DNA of 64,000 bases. Origin: Sulfuritalea sp. (GTDB taxonomy: Bacteria; Pseudomonadota; Gammaproteobacteria; Burkholderiales; Rhodocyclaceae). The translations under genes were made by a program, and so were the position numbers. The notes beneath the pieces are model-generated. The model searched no databases. It saw only the letters and a list, made by a program, of their open reading frames with translations, and was not told the origin of the DNA. The stretch is taken from contig JADJFK010000016.1 in assembly GCA_016708585.1 (NCBI GenBank), forward strand, positions 62,001 through 126,000, read 5' to 3'. Below, in pieces: positions 27,191-34,290 of this stretch (its first letter is position 1; the number at the start of each line of letters is the position of its first letter).

Positions 27191-28142
27191 GGTGGTTCGC
27201 GCCGCCGCCTTGCTGCGCGCGGGCGAGCTGGTCGCCTTTCCCACCGAAACCGTTTATGGCCTCGGCGCCGATGCGTCGAACCCGGGGGCGATCGCAAGGA
27301 TATTCGCCGCCAAGGGGCGGCCCGCCGACCATCCGCTGATCGTCCATCTGCCCGACGCCGGCCAGCTCGAGCGCTGGGCCGTGGATATTCCCGAAGCCGC
27401 ACATGGGCTGGCGGCCGCATTCTGGCCGGGTCCGCTGACCCTGATCCTCAGGCGCCATCCGTCGGTTTCCGATGCGATCACCGGCGGCCAGGATACGGTC
27501 GGCCTGCGCGTGCCCAACCATCCCCTGGCCTTGCAATTGTTGCGCGAGTTTGGCGGGGGCGTCGCCGCGCCGTCGGCCAACCGCTTCGGGCGCGTCAGCC
27601 CGACCACCGCCGCGCACGTGCGCGACGAGCTTGGCGCGGCGGTTTCGATGATCCTCGACGGCGGTCCCTGCGCGGTCGGCATCGAATCCACCATCCTCGA
27701 TCTGTCCGGTGACAGGGCGCGGATTCTGCGGCCCGGCATGCTGGATGCCGCGGCCATCGCGGCGGTTCTCGGCCATCCGCCCGCTTTGGGCGCGGAGCGG
27801 AGTTCGCCGCGGGTTTCGGGTGCCCTCGAAACCCACTATGCGCCGGCCACCGAGTTGCGACTGGTCGCGGCAGGGGATCTCGTACGGGCGCTGCGGGTTG
27901 GTCTGGCCGCCGGCCGGCACATCGCCGTGCTGGCCGATCCGCAGCTTCTCCGGGATCATCCGGGGATCGCCTGCCATCCGGCGAGCCCCGACCCGGTCCG
28001 CTTCGCCCATGATCTCTATGCCGCACTGCGTGAGCTGGATGCGCTCGGCGGCGACCTGATCCTGGTCGCGGCCCCGCCCGAGGAAGAGGCCTGGTGGGCG
28101 GTGAACGACCGTCTGCGCCGCGCTGCGGCGGGGTCGAAATAG
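27183..28142 (+). CDS. L-threonylcarbamoyladenylate synthase (Sua5 type)
   Basis: A 319-residue protein making threonylcarbamoyl-AMP for the t6A37 modification of ANN-reading tRNAs. The YrdC-like domain (residues 1-200) shows AFPTETVYGLGADAS, IFAAKGRPADHPLIVHL, WPGPLTLIL, VGLRVPNHPLAL, APSANRFGRVSPTTA and GIESTILDL. The C-terminal ~100 residues form the Sua5 domain, preceded by the linker SGALETHYAPATEL. Translationally coupled to purK. tsaE, another t6A factor, lies at 53.2 kb. Confidence 0.93.
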   Translation: MNEVVRAAALLRAGELVAFPTETVYGLGADASNPGAIARIFAAKGRPADHPLIVHLPDAGQLERWAVDIPEAAHGLAAAFWPGPLTLILRRHPSVSDAITGGQDTVGLRVPNHPLALQLLREFGGGVAAPSANRFGRVSPTTAAHVRDELGAAVSMILDGGPCAVGIESTILDLSGDRARILRPGMLDAAAIAAVLGHPPALGAERSSPRVSGALETHYAPATELRLVAAGDLVRALRVGLAAGRHIAVLADPQLLRDHPGIACHPASPDPVRFAHDLYAALRELDALGGDLILVAAPPEEEAWWAVNDRLRRAAAGSK

Positions 28143-28234
28143 GGGTGAAACATTACGGTCATCAAAGCCTAAGGTATTTCCGCGACGGCCGATAATTTTC
28201 CGTCAGGCGGGGTATCCGCCAAGAGGAGGAAGCC

Positions 28235-28504
28235 ATGGCTGCGAAAGTGCGCACGGGCTCGCGCCCGGGGAAGGCCCGGCGGGATGATGAACCGCTGGAA
28301 CGCAACATCAGCTGCGCGGTGAATGCCGCCATCAAACTGGGCTTCGTCGTCGGGCGCGAGGTGCTGGTCGGCAAGGTGCCGGGCCTCGTCGTGGGTTACA
28401 ACATCGCCGGTATGGGTTCCTTCCTCGGCAACGCCTATCCGCTGGTGGTGCGCACCGCACTGGGCGTGACCAAGTGCGCGGTGGACGAGGTGAGCCTTGC
28501 CTGA
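28235..28504 (+). CDS. conserved-looking hypothetical protein, 89 aa
   Basis: An AGAGGAGGAA ribosome site precedes ATG 28235 at proper spacing. The protein has a basic N-terminus (KVRTGSRPGKARRDDEP) followed by a Gly/Val-rich, mildly hydrophobic body (VGKVPGLVVGYNIAGMGSFL) without a clear transmembrane helix. Codon use matches the neighbours. I do not recognise a family. It ends 30 bases before the -10 of the tRNA-Ala promoter. Confidence 0.6.
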   Translation: MAAKVRTGSRPGKARRDDEPLERNISCAVNAAIKLGFVVGREVLVGKVPGLVVGYNIAGMGSFLGNAYPLVVRTALGVTKCAVDEVSLA

Positions 28505-28534
28505 GGACAGCTTCCCGCTGCCGGGTGCGGTTGC

Positions 28535-28540
28535 TATAAT
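28535..28540 (+). promoter_or_regulatory. -10 element of tRNA-Ala promoter
   Basis: TATAAT, preceded by GC, lies 15 bases before the mature tRNA 5' end. The -35 is weak (TTCCCG at 28512). A GCGTCGTCC discriminator follows. Confidence 0.6.
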
Positions 28541-28554
28541 CCGCGTCGTCCGAT

Positions 28555-28630
28555 GGGGGTGTAGCTCAGTTGGGAGAGCGCGACGTTCGCAACGTCGAGG
28601 CCAGCGGTTCGATCCCGCTCACCTCCACCA
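28555..28630 (+). tRNA. tRNA-Ala (CGC)
   Basis: A full 76-nt cloverleaf. Acceptor GGGGGTG pairs with CACCTCC including the G3-U70 wobble that defines alanine identity; D stem GCTC/GAGC; anticodon stem CGACG/CGTCG around loop TTCGCAA (anticodon CGC, reading GCG); T stem AGCGG/CCGCT; discriminator A and encoded CCA. Confidence 0.96.
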
Positions 28631-28684
28631 TTCAACGCCGGCCGGGCTTTGCGCCGGCTGCCGGCCGGGGAAAGGCGGGGCCCC

Positions 28685-29260
28685 ATGAATGTCTCCCAAC
28701 GCATCGCGCTAGCCGTTGCCGTCGCCAACCTGGCGCTGCTCATGATGTTCCCGCCTTACGACTACGTATCGCTGCAATACGGCAACATACCGACCTTCGA
28801 CGGCTTCTACTTCGTTTTCGGTTCCCACCCGAATCGGGTGATGAACGTGAATTTTCTCGCCCTCGAACTCATCGTGGTAGCCATCAATGCCGGTATCGCC
28901 CTGCTGCTGCTGCGCGATTTGCCGCTGCAGGCAGGAACCGGTCGGGGTGGCAACCGGCGACAGAGAATCATCCTCGCATTGACCGCGGTCAATCTCGTGC
29001 TGGTGCTCCTGTTCCCGCCGTTCGAGTACTTCTCGGCGATCACGAGAGCGGCCCTGCCGACTTTCGAGGGCTTCTATTTCCTGTTCGGCGACAACTCCCA
29101 GCGGCAACTGGTGACGGCCATCCTGTACATCGAGGTCGCACTGGTCCTGATCAACGGCGCGTTGCTCTGGCTGTTGTTCAAGGACAAAAGTCCAGACGAA
29201 GTGTCGGCGGAGGAAGCGCGGGTACTGGCCCGGCGCATCCGCGACGTGCAGAAAAAGTGA
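28685..29260 (+). CDS. internally duplicated four-helix membrane protein
   Basis: A 191-residue protein made of two tandem copies (about residues 6-78 and 94-167). Each copy starts with a hydrophobic helix ending in FPPYDYV or FPPFEYF, then PTFDGFYFVFG or PTFEGFYFLFG, then a second helix ending in LLLRD or LLFKD. The C-terminal tail is charged (EEARVLARRIRDVQKK). This is an obvious gene-internal duplication. I do not know the family. It lies between tRNA-Ala and tRNA-Arg on the same strand and probably shares the tRNA-Ala transcript. ATG 28685 was chosen over 28649, which lies closer to the tRNA. Confidence 0.75.
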   Translation: MNVSQRIALAVAVANLALLMMFPPYDYVSLQYGNIPTFDGFYFVFGSHPNRVMNVNFLALELIVVAINAGIALLLLRDLPLQAGTGRGGNRRQRIILALTAVNLVLVLLFPPFEYFSAITRAALPTFEGFYFLFGDNSQRQLVTAILYIEVALVLINGALLWLLFKDKSPDEVSAEEARVLARRIRDVQKK

Positions 29261-29315
29261 CCGGCTGCGGCGCTTGCAGACAACCTCGGCTTGCGGTTTG
29301 TAAATGGTTCCGGTC

Positions 29316-29343
29316 TTGTCATCGCCTGATTCTTCGGTATAAT
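29316..29343 (+). promoter_or_regulatory. tRNA-Arg promoter
   Basis: TTGTCA, a 16-base spacer and TATAAT, a near-consensus sigma-70 promoter ending 13 bases before the mature tRNA. Confidence 0.8.
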
Positions 29344-29356
29344 CCGGCCCTCTCAC

Positions 29357-29433
29357 GCGCCCGTAGCTCATCTGGATAGAGTACTTGGCTACGAACCAAG
29401 GGGTAGGGAGTTCGAATCTCTCCGGGCGCGCCA
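29357..29433 (+). tRNA. tRNA-Arg (ACG)
   Basis: A 77-nt cloverleaf: acceptor GCGCCCG/CGGGCGC, D stem GCTC/GAGT, anticodon stem CTTGG/CCAAG around CTACGAA (anticodon ACG, edited to ICG to read CGN codons), T stem GGGAG/CTCTC, discriminator G and encoded CCA. Confidence 0.96.
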
Positions 29434-29445
29434 TAAAACAACAAG

Positions 29446-29477
29446 GCAGTTAGTGAAGCGATCACTAACTGCTTTTT
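29446..29477 (+). terminator. Rho-independent terminator after tRNA-Arg
   Basis: A perfect 11-bp stem (GCAGTTAGTGA with TCACTAACTGC) and short loop followed by TTTTT, 12 bases after the tRNA 3' end. Confidence 0.93.
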
Positions 29478-29595
29478 GCATTTTGGGACGGGTGGTGGAT
29501 TTTTCTCGACAGGTGGCGCGCCGTTTCCCGGTCCATTTCCAGTCTGGCGTTTCCGCACCCGCGACGCCGCCGGCGCCTGCTGATGATGTGGTGTC

Positions 29596-30501
29596 GTGAC
29601 GGCCGCGCCAAAAATCAGCCGGAAACAATTCGCCTGGGAAATCGCCCCGGCACATGACCCCTACCTGCACTGGCGCGTTCGCCGCAGCACGCTGTGTGCG
29701 TTCATCGTGTCGCTTGTCATCCATGGACTGGCGCTTTTCGTGGTTCCGCAGCAACCCGTGGGTGGCATCGAGGCATCGCCCACCGGCCGGGACCGACTGG
29801 TCGTAAACTTGAAGCCACCCGCGTCGCCACCGGGCGCGAAAAGCATGCAGCCTGCGCTTCCCGAAAGCCGACCGGAACCGCCACCGCCGGCGCGTCGTCC
29901 CAGGGAGTCGCCGGCACCCGTCATCGCGCTGAACAAGTCCCGCGAGCGCAGCCAGCCGGCACCGTCGGTCCCGGTGATGCCGGCGGTTCCGCCGCGTCCT
30001 GCAACCGACGCGCCGACCGACATGCAGTCATATGTCGAGGCGCAAAGAGCCCGTCGCCAGGCTGCCGAAGGATTTTCGGGCAGGGCCCCGACCCAGTTTC
30101 CGGCCGCTCCCGCCGCGGCGCTCGAACCCTCCGAGGATGAAATCCGCCTGGCGAAGGTCAAGCGCAACCTGACGGTCGGCACCAGCGGCATATTCCAGAT
30201 CATCAGCATCGAATCGCGCCGGGCGGCATTTTCCTTCCGCGGCTGGACCAACGATTCGAGCAATGTCCGGCGCGAATATGTCCAGGTCGAAATCGGCAAC
30301 AACAGCAGCATCGAAATCGCCATCGTGCGCAAGATGATCGAACTGATCCGCAGGTATTACCAGGGCAATTTCAACTGGGAGTCACAGCGGCTCGATCGCA
30401 CGGTGGTCCTCTCGGCCCGGCTGGAAGACAACGAAGGTCTCGAGGCCTTCATGCTGAAGGAGTTCTTCGGCGAGGCGCCGCGCGATAACCGCTTTCGGTA
30501 A
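29596..30501 (+). CDS. TonB-like single-span hypothetical protein
   Basis: A 301-residue protein starting with GTG 29596. A hydrophobic segment (residues ~34-50, FIVSLVIHGLALFVV) follows a basic stretch, then a long Pro-rich region (about 60-145, e.g. RPEPPPPARRPRE), and a soluble C-terminal domain (about 180-290) with charged and aromatic residues ending EAFMLKEFFGEAPRDNRF. The layout resembles TonB-type envelope proteins, but the C-terminal domain is not a TonB domain I recognise. It stands alone between two terminators, opposite DUF1329. Confidence 0.65.
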   Translation: MTAAPKISRKQFAWEIAPAHDPYLHWRVRRSTLCAFIVSLVIHGLALFVVPQQPVGGIEASPTGRDRLVVNLKPPASPPGAKSMQPALPESRPEPPPPARRPRESPAPVIALNKSRERSQPAPSVPVMPAVPPRPATDAPTDMQSYVEAQRARRQAAEGFSGRAPTQFPAAPAAALEPSEDEIRLAKVKRNLTVGTSGIFQIISIESRRAAFSFRGWTNDSSNVRREYVQVEIGNNSSIEIAIVRKMIELIRRYYQGNFNWESQRLDRTVVLSARLEDNEGLEAFMLKEFFGEAPRDNRFR

Positions 30502-30553
30502 TCCGGCTCCCCGCACCGCGAAGGGTACCCGACGCCGAACCGCGTAAAAACAG

Positions 30554-30575
30554 AAAAGGGGCTTGCGCCCCTTTT
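30554..30575. terminator. bidirectional terminator between convergent genes
   Basis: AAAAGGGGC, loop TTGC, GCCCCTTTT. The A and T runs make it work on both strands, ending the 29.6-kb gene and the DUF1329 operon. Confidence 0.9.
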
Positions 30576-30604
30576 CCTTAAACCTCCTAACAAGGCGCGT
30601 TCGC

Positions 30605-31921
30605 CTAGTTGGCGCCGCGCATATTCTGTACGGTAAACAAGCTGGGCGGACTGGCTTCCTTGCTGACCTCGCCGCGGAACTGGCCGGTGGTGCAGTGCTT
30701 GGATTGCAGGTCGACCATGCTGAATGCGTCGTCAATGGAAATGCCGGTACCCTTGTTGACCGGCAGGTGATGGTCGGGATGCGACTTGCCGATGGTGAAG
30801 CTCTTCCACAGTTCGCCCTTGCGGTCATAAATCAGGGTCCGGCTCAGCGTCGCGGCCTGCGTGTCCATGTAGTAGACGCGCTTGCTGATCGGATGGTTCG
30901 GGTCGGTCGGCACTGCTTCAAGGACATAGACCTTGCGCAACTGCCAGGTCACCAAGGGGTAGCAGCCGCCCTTGCCGCCGAATTCGACGTACTGGTAACC
31001 GTCCTTTTCCTTGAATTCCGTCGACAACTGCTTCTGGTCATTGTGGTTGTAATAGGCCATGAGAATGGTCGTGGCGCCTTTGTAACTCCACTTCATGTCC
31101 GAGACGCGGCCGTTGTAGCCTTCGAAGTCCTCGATCATCAGGTCGCTGCCGAGGAAAGAGTCGGTGATCTGGCCGGTGGCGAGGCGACGCACCCGGCGCT
31201 GGAAGCCGAGGTAGAGGTTGGCGTCATCCTGCTTGAGGTCGTCGTCGTAGCGCTGGATCAGCAGCTGCGTGTCCTTGATGTCGAGCGGCTCATAGACCTT
31301 CACGTAGATCGCGCGGAACAGGTTGGACGGGTTCGGCGTAATGTCCGGCACGGGCGGGATCACCACCCGGTGCTTGTAGTTGAGGAAGTGGAAGCCGAAC
31401 TTGTTAACCGTCTCGATCTTGCCGGTGTCCATCTTGCGGTACTTCCAGTAGAAAGGCGAGATCATGGCCGAGTCGCCCCAGTTGATGCCGTACTTGTAGT
31501 TCCACGCCAGCTTCTCGCCGGCACGCGGATCCTTCAGATCGGGCTCTTCGGGAAAGGCACGGCCGGCGACGTAGCCGATGATCTGGCCGTTCTTTTCGCC
31601 GAGCTTGACCTTGCCGATGCCGGCGCGTGTGGCGTCGATATAGTTTTTGTGCAGGTCGAACGACGTCGTGGCGCCGACGGTGATTTCATAGTCGCCGTTC
31701 TTGATCACCTGGTACATCGCCGGGTCGAGCACGTCCTTGGCAGAATCGACGTTGCTCTTGTTGATGACTGCGCCGGGCTTGACGACCGGATGGGTGGGGA
31801 CGCCCTTCTTGTAGGGATAGAAGGAGCTATCGATGATCTCGTCCGGCGTGGCGGCGGTGGCCAGCCCGGTGGAGAATACGGCGGCGGCGATAACCGAGAG
31901 TTTGAAGACGGTTTTTTTCAT
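30605..31921 (-). CDS. DUF1329 periplasmic/outer-membrane protein
   Basis: A 438-residue protein with a Sec signal peptide (MKKTVFKLSVIAAAVFSTGL then ATAA). DEIIDSSFYPYKKGVPTHP, GRAFPEEPDLKDP, the repeated YKYG and RRLATG segments, DLMIEDFEGYNGR, WQLRKVYVLEAVPTDPNHP and YYMDTQAATLSRTLIYDRKG are typical of DUF1329, which has a fold related to LolA/LolB-type lipoprotein carriers. AAAGGAT lies before ATG 31921. Last gene of a four-gene operon with DUF1302, MMPL and YCF48-like genes; the encoded complex is presumed to move a hydrophobic compound across the envelope, but the substrate is unknown. Confidence 0.9.
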   Translation of the reverse strand: MKKTVFKLSVIAAAVFSTGLATAATPDEIIDSSFYPYKKGVPTHPVVKPGAVINKSNVDSAKDVLDPAMYQVIKNGDYEITVGATTSFDLHKNYIDATRAGIGKVKLGEKNGQIIGYVAGRAFPEEPDLKDPRAGEKLAWNYKYGINWGDSAMISPFYWKYRKMDTGKIETVNKFGFHFLNYKHRVVIPPVPDITPNPSNLFRAIYVKVYEPLDIKDTQLLIQRYDDDLKQDDANLYLGFQRRVRRLATGQITDSFLGSDLMIEDFEGYNGRVSDMKWSYKGATTILMAYYNHNDQKQLSTEFKEKDGYQYVEFGGKGGCYPLVTWQLRKVYVLEAVPTDPNHPISKRVYYMDTQAATLSRTLIYDRKGELWKSFTIGKSHPDHHLPVNKGTGISIDDAFSMVDLQSKHCTTGQFRGEVSKEASPPSLFTVQNMRGAN

Positions 31922-31952
31922 GTTGGCAGATCCTTTGGTCAATCATCGGGAT

Positions 31953-31981
31953 GCGCCTCCCGGCACGGGGCCGGGAGGCGC
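31953..31981 (-). other. strong intergenic stem-loop between DUF1302 and DUF1329
   Basis: A perfect 12-bp stem (GCGCCTCCCGGC with GCCGGGAGGCGC) and a 5-base loop, no U-run. It lies 17 bases after the DUF1302 stop. It could be a processing or stabilising hairpin that sets different expression of the two genes. Confidence 0.65.
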
Positions 31982-31998
31982 GTCTGTTTCTACTGGGT

Positions 31999-34053
31999 TC
32001 AGAACTTGTAGCGGACGGTGACGAACACTTCGTCTTCCTTGTTCGCCATGCCGATCGGGCCGGCGCGGAAGCGGCCGAGAGGCTCGTAGCCGGTCAGGCC
32101 GGCCATGCCTTGCACGGTGCCAGGGCGCCCGTTTTGGCCACCTGAGAATGGCGGGAAGGGATTGCCGTCGCGGGCATCGTTCCACTTTTGGGCGCCATCG
32201 CCGAACTTGTAGTTGGCGCCGACGGTGATCTTCAGGTTGTCGGAAAACAGCCATTCCAGCGATGGGGCGGCCACACTGGAGCCGGCCTCGAAGTCGTGCG
32301 CCATGATGATCTGCGGGCTGACGCGATCGTTCTGGTACCAGCCCTTCATCAGGAAGGTGGCGATGTGGTTGTGCTCGTGATCCGGCATGCCGTACTTGCC
32401 CCAGGGCCCACGATACTCCTCGTGATCGAGCAGGTGCTGGCCGAAGATCTGGCCGGAGAGCAGGAAGGCACGGGTCTCGTTGAGGAAGGGGATGAAGGTC
32501 GGCCGATCGAGGCCGATGACGTAGCGCCAGACTTTGGACTCCGAATACAGGCCCGGCTTCGCGGTGTTGGCAAATTCCTCACCCTTGGTGAGCGCCGTTT
32601 CGAGGCGCAGGCTGGACTTGATCGAGTCGAGCTGCATGTCCATCGAGCCACCGATCAGGTTGACTCTGGGGAAGTAAATGTCGAAAGCTATGTTATATGG
32701 ATATATCTGTGCAGTTTGTCCGGGAGCAAGGAGAAACGGCCCACTCGATGTGAAAGGATTGACGTTAGGAACTCCCTTCGAATACAGGTTCCGTAGCGAC
32801 GGCAGTTGCGAACGGAAGGTCAGGGCGTTCAGCGAGAATCCGGTGCCCTGGTAGACGCCTTCCCATTTGATGCCGACCTGCGTATTTGCCAGCGACCACT
32901 CAGGCATGTGAGCCTTGCGGATGCCGATCTGGTTCGGGCCGAAGTCGGTTGCGACACCGAAGGTCGGAGATGCTAAAGCAAAATTTGCTACGGTTCCGCC
33001 ATTGTCCCAGAGGTTCTTCATGCCGCGGAAGAAGTCGCCGGCGCCGAGAATCTGGTTCGGCGTACCGCCCTGGCCGAGATTGTTGGGGCGGAACTTGTCG
33101 AAATTCCAGACCAACTGGATGTTGGTATCGTCGAAGGTTTCCGTCGCACCCATGCGGTACTCGGCGGTGAAAATCCACATGGGGATACGGATGTCCTGCA
33201 ACTCGTCATAGATGTTGTTGCGCGAATAATCGACCGGATTGATCACGTCGAGCACACGGAACAAGTCGGTGCGGCCCCACACCACCTGCTGCTTGCCGAG
33301 CTGGAAATTCCAGCTGCGACCATCGGCCATTGGCATCTTGGCGACGACGAAGGCCTCGCGGATGAAGTCGAGCCGGTCGTTGAATTCCGGCGATGCGAGC
33401 TCATGGGAGTTGGCATCCATGTAATCCTTGATGCAGCCCCGGCTGTCGTAATCGCACGGTGCCTGCGGCACGCCGAAGGCGACGCCGCCCTTGGTCTTGT
33501 GCAGATCGCTACCAAGCACTTTCAGGCCGCTGTTCGGATTAGTCACGAGGTTGAAGCCGAAGTTATTGTCCGGCGGCAAACCCAAGGCGGTTGCGATAGG
33601 ATTGTTGATACCACCACCGTGGGGTACATTCGCAAGATTAAGCGGAGTTCCCGCGTTGGTTGGTAAAGGTGGCAACAATGGGCCACTAATGTTTTCTATA
33701 GTGACTGCTCCACCCGCGTTCTTGCCGTACTCGTCGTCATTCAGCTTGTATACGCCGTCATAGGTGCCGCGGAACTTGGTGCGCAGCTTGATGCTGGAGA
33801 ACGTGCCGTTGCCGCCGAAATCCTTGTCCGCCTCGACCTGGATCGTGTTGCGGAACTTCGACAGCCCCGTATCCTTGCGGTGTCGGGTGTCGTTTTCGTA
33901 GAAGGTGTCTACGCGCCAGTCCTGCCCCCCCGAACTGCCCATGTCGGGCAGATTGTCCGCCGCGCGCACTGCGCCCGTGCCAAAACCGACCAAGAGCGCC
34001 GCGCTTGTCGCGGCAGCCAGCGGCTTCAACCTGAATGAATAGTGCTTCTGCAT
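31999..34053 (-). CDS. DUF1302 outer-membrane protein
   Basis: A 684-residue protein with a signal peptide (LKPLAAATSAALLVGFGTGA, cleavage near VRA-ADN) and many short amphipathic strands ending in VFVTVRYKF, with a C-terminal Phe as for outer-membrane barrels. WNFQLGKQQVVWGRTDLFR, DVINPVDYSRN, LQDIRIPMWIFTAEYRMG and GANYKFGDGAQKWNDARDG are DUF1302 hallmarks. GAGGAG precedes ATG 34053. Two stretches (about 32655-32790 and 33580-33720) are much more AT-rich than the rest and fall in apparent surface loops. It precedes DUF1329 in the operon. Confidence 0.9.
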   Translation of the reverse strand: MQKHYSFRLKPLAAATSAALLVGFGTGAVRAADNLPDMGSSGGQDWRVDTFYENDTRHRKDTGLSKFRNTIQVEADKDFGGNGTFSSIKLRTKFRGTYDGVYKLNDDEYGKNAGGAVTIENISGPLLPPLPTNAGTPLNLANVPHGGGINNPIATALGLPPDNNFGFNLVTNPNSGLKVLGSDLHKTKGGVAFGVPQAPCDYDSRGCIKDYMDANSHELASPEFNDRLDFIREAFVVAKMPMADGRSWNFQLGKQQVVWGRTDLFRVLDVINPVDYSRNNIYDELQDIRIPMWIFTAEYRMGATETFDDTNIQLVWNFDKFRPNNLGQGGTPNQILGAGDFFRGMKNLWDNGGTVANFALASPTFGVATDFGPNQIGIRKAHMPEWSLANTQVGIKWEGVYQGTGFSLNALTFRSQLPSLRNLYSKGVPNVNPFTSSGPFLLAPGQTAQIYPYNIAFDIYFPRVNLIGGSMDMQLDSIKSSLRLETALTKGEEFANTAKPGLYSESKVWRYVIGLDRPTFIPFLNETRAFLLSGQIFGQHLLDHEEYRGPWGKYGMPDHEHNHIATFLMKGWYQNDRVSPQIIMAHDFEAGSSVAAPSLEWLFSDNLKITVGANYKFGDGAQKWNDARDGNPFPPFSGGQNGRPGTVQGMAGLTGYEPLGRFRAGPIGMANKEDEVFVTVRYKF

Positions 34054-34290
34054 TGTCTCGCTCCTCGTTTATTGGACTTTGACAGCGACCTTCAATCCGC
34101 TGCCTGTCTCTTGCGCATCGGCGGACCAGACCTTCCGCCAGATACCTCCTCGCTACCCTTGCTGACTTATGTCCCGGACGTCGCCCCGGTGGAACACTTG
34201 CGGGAAAACATCGGGAGAAACTACTCCCCTACCACCAAATCCTTAAATTAATTGCGGCTATTCGGCTATCAATTAGATATTTTGTTGCGC
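34054..34290. other. 237-base gap between the MMPL and DUF1302 genes
   Basis: Both flanking genes run leftwards. The MMPL-proximal third is AT-rich (TTAAATTAATT, AATTAGATATTTTG). No clear terminator or convincing promoter was found, but the length and composition suggest a second, internal promoter or a long leader for DUF1302. Confidence 0.4.

Noticed and set aside
29357..29433. tRNA-Arg considered as an attachment site of a genomic island
   Set aside because: No integrase and no direct repeat of the tRNA 3' end found in the window.
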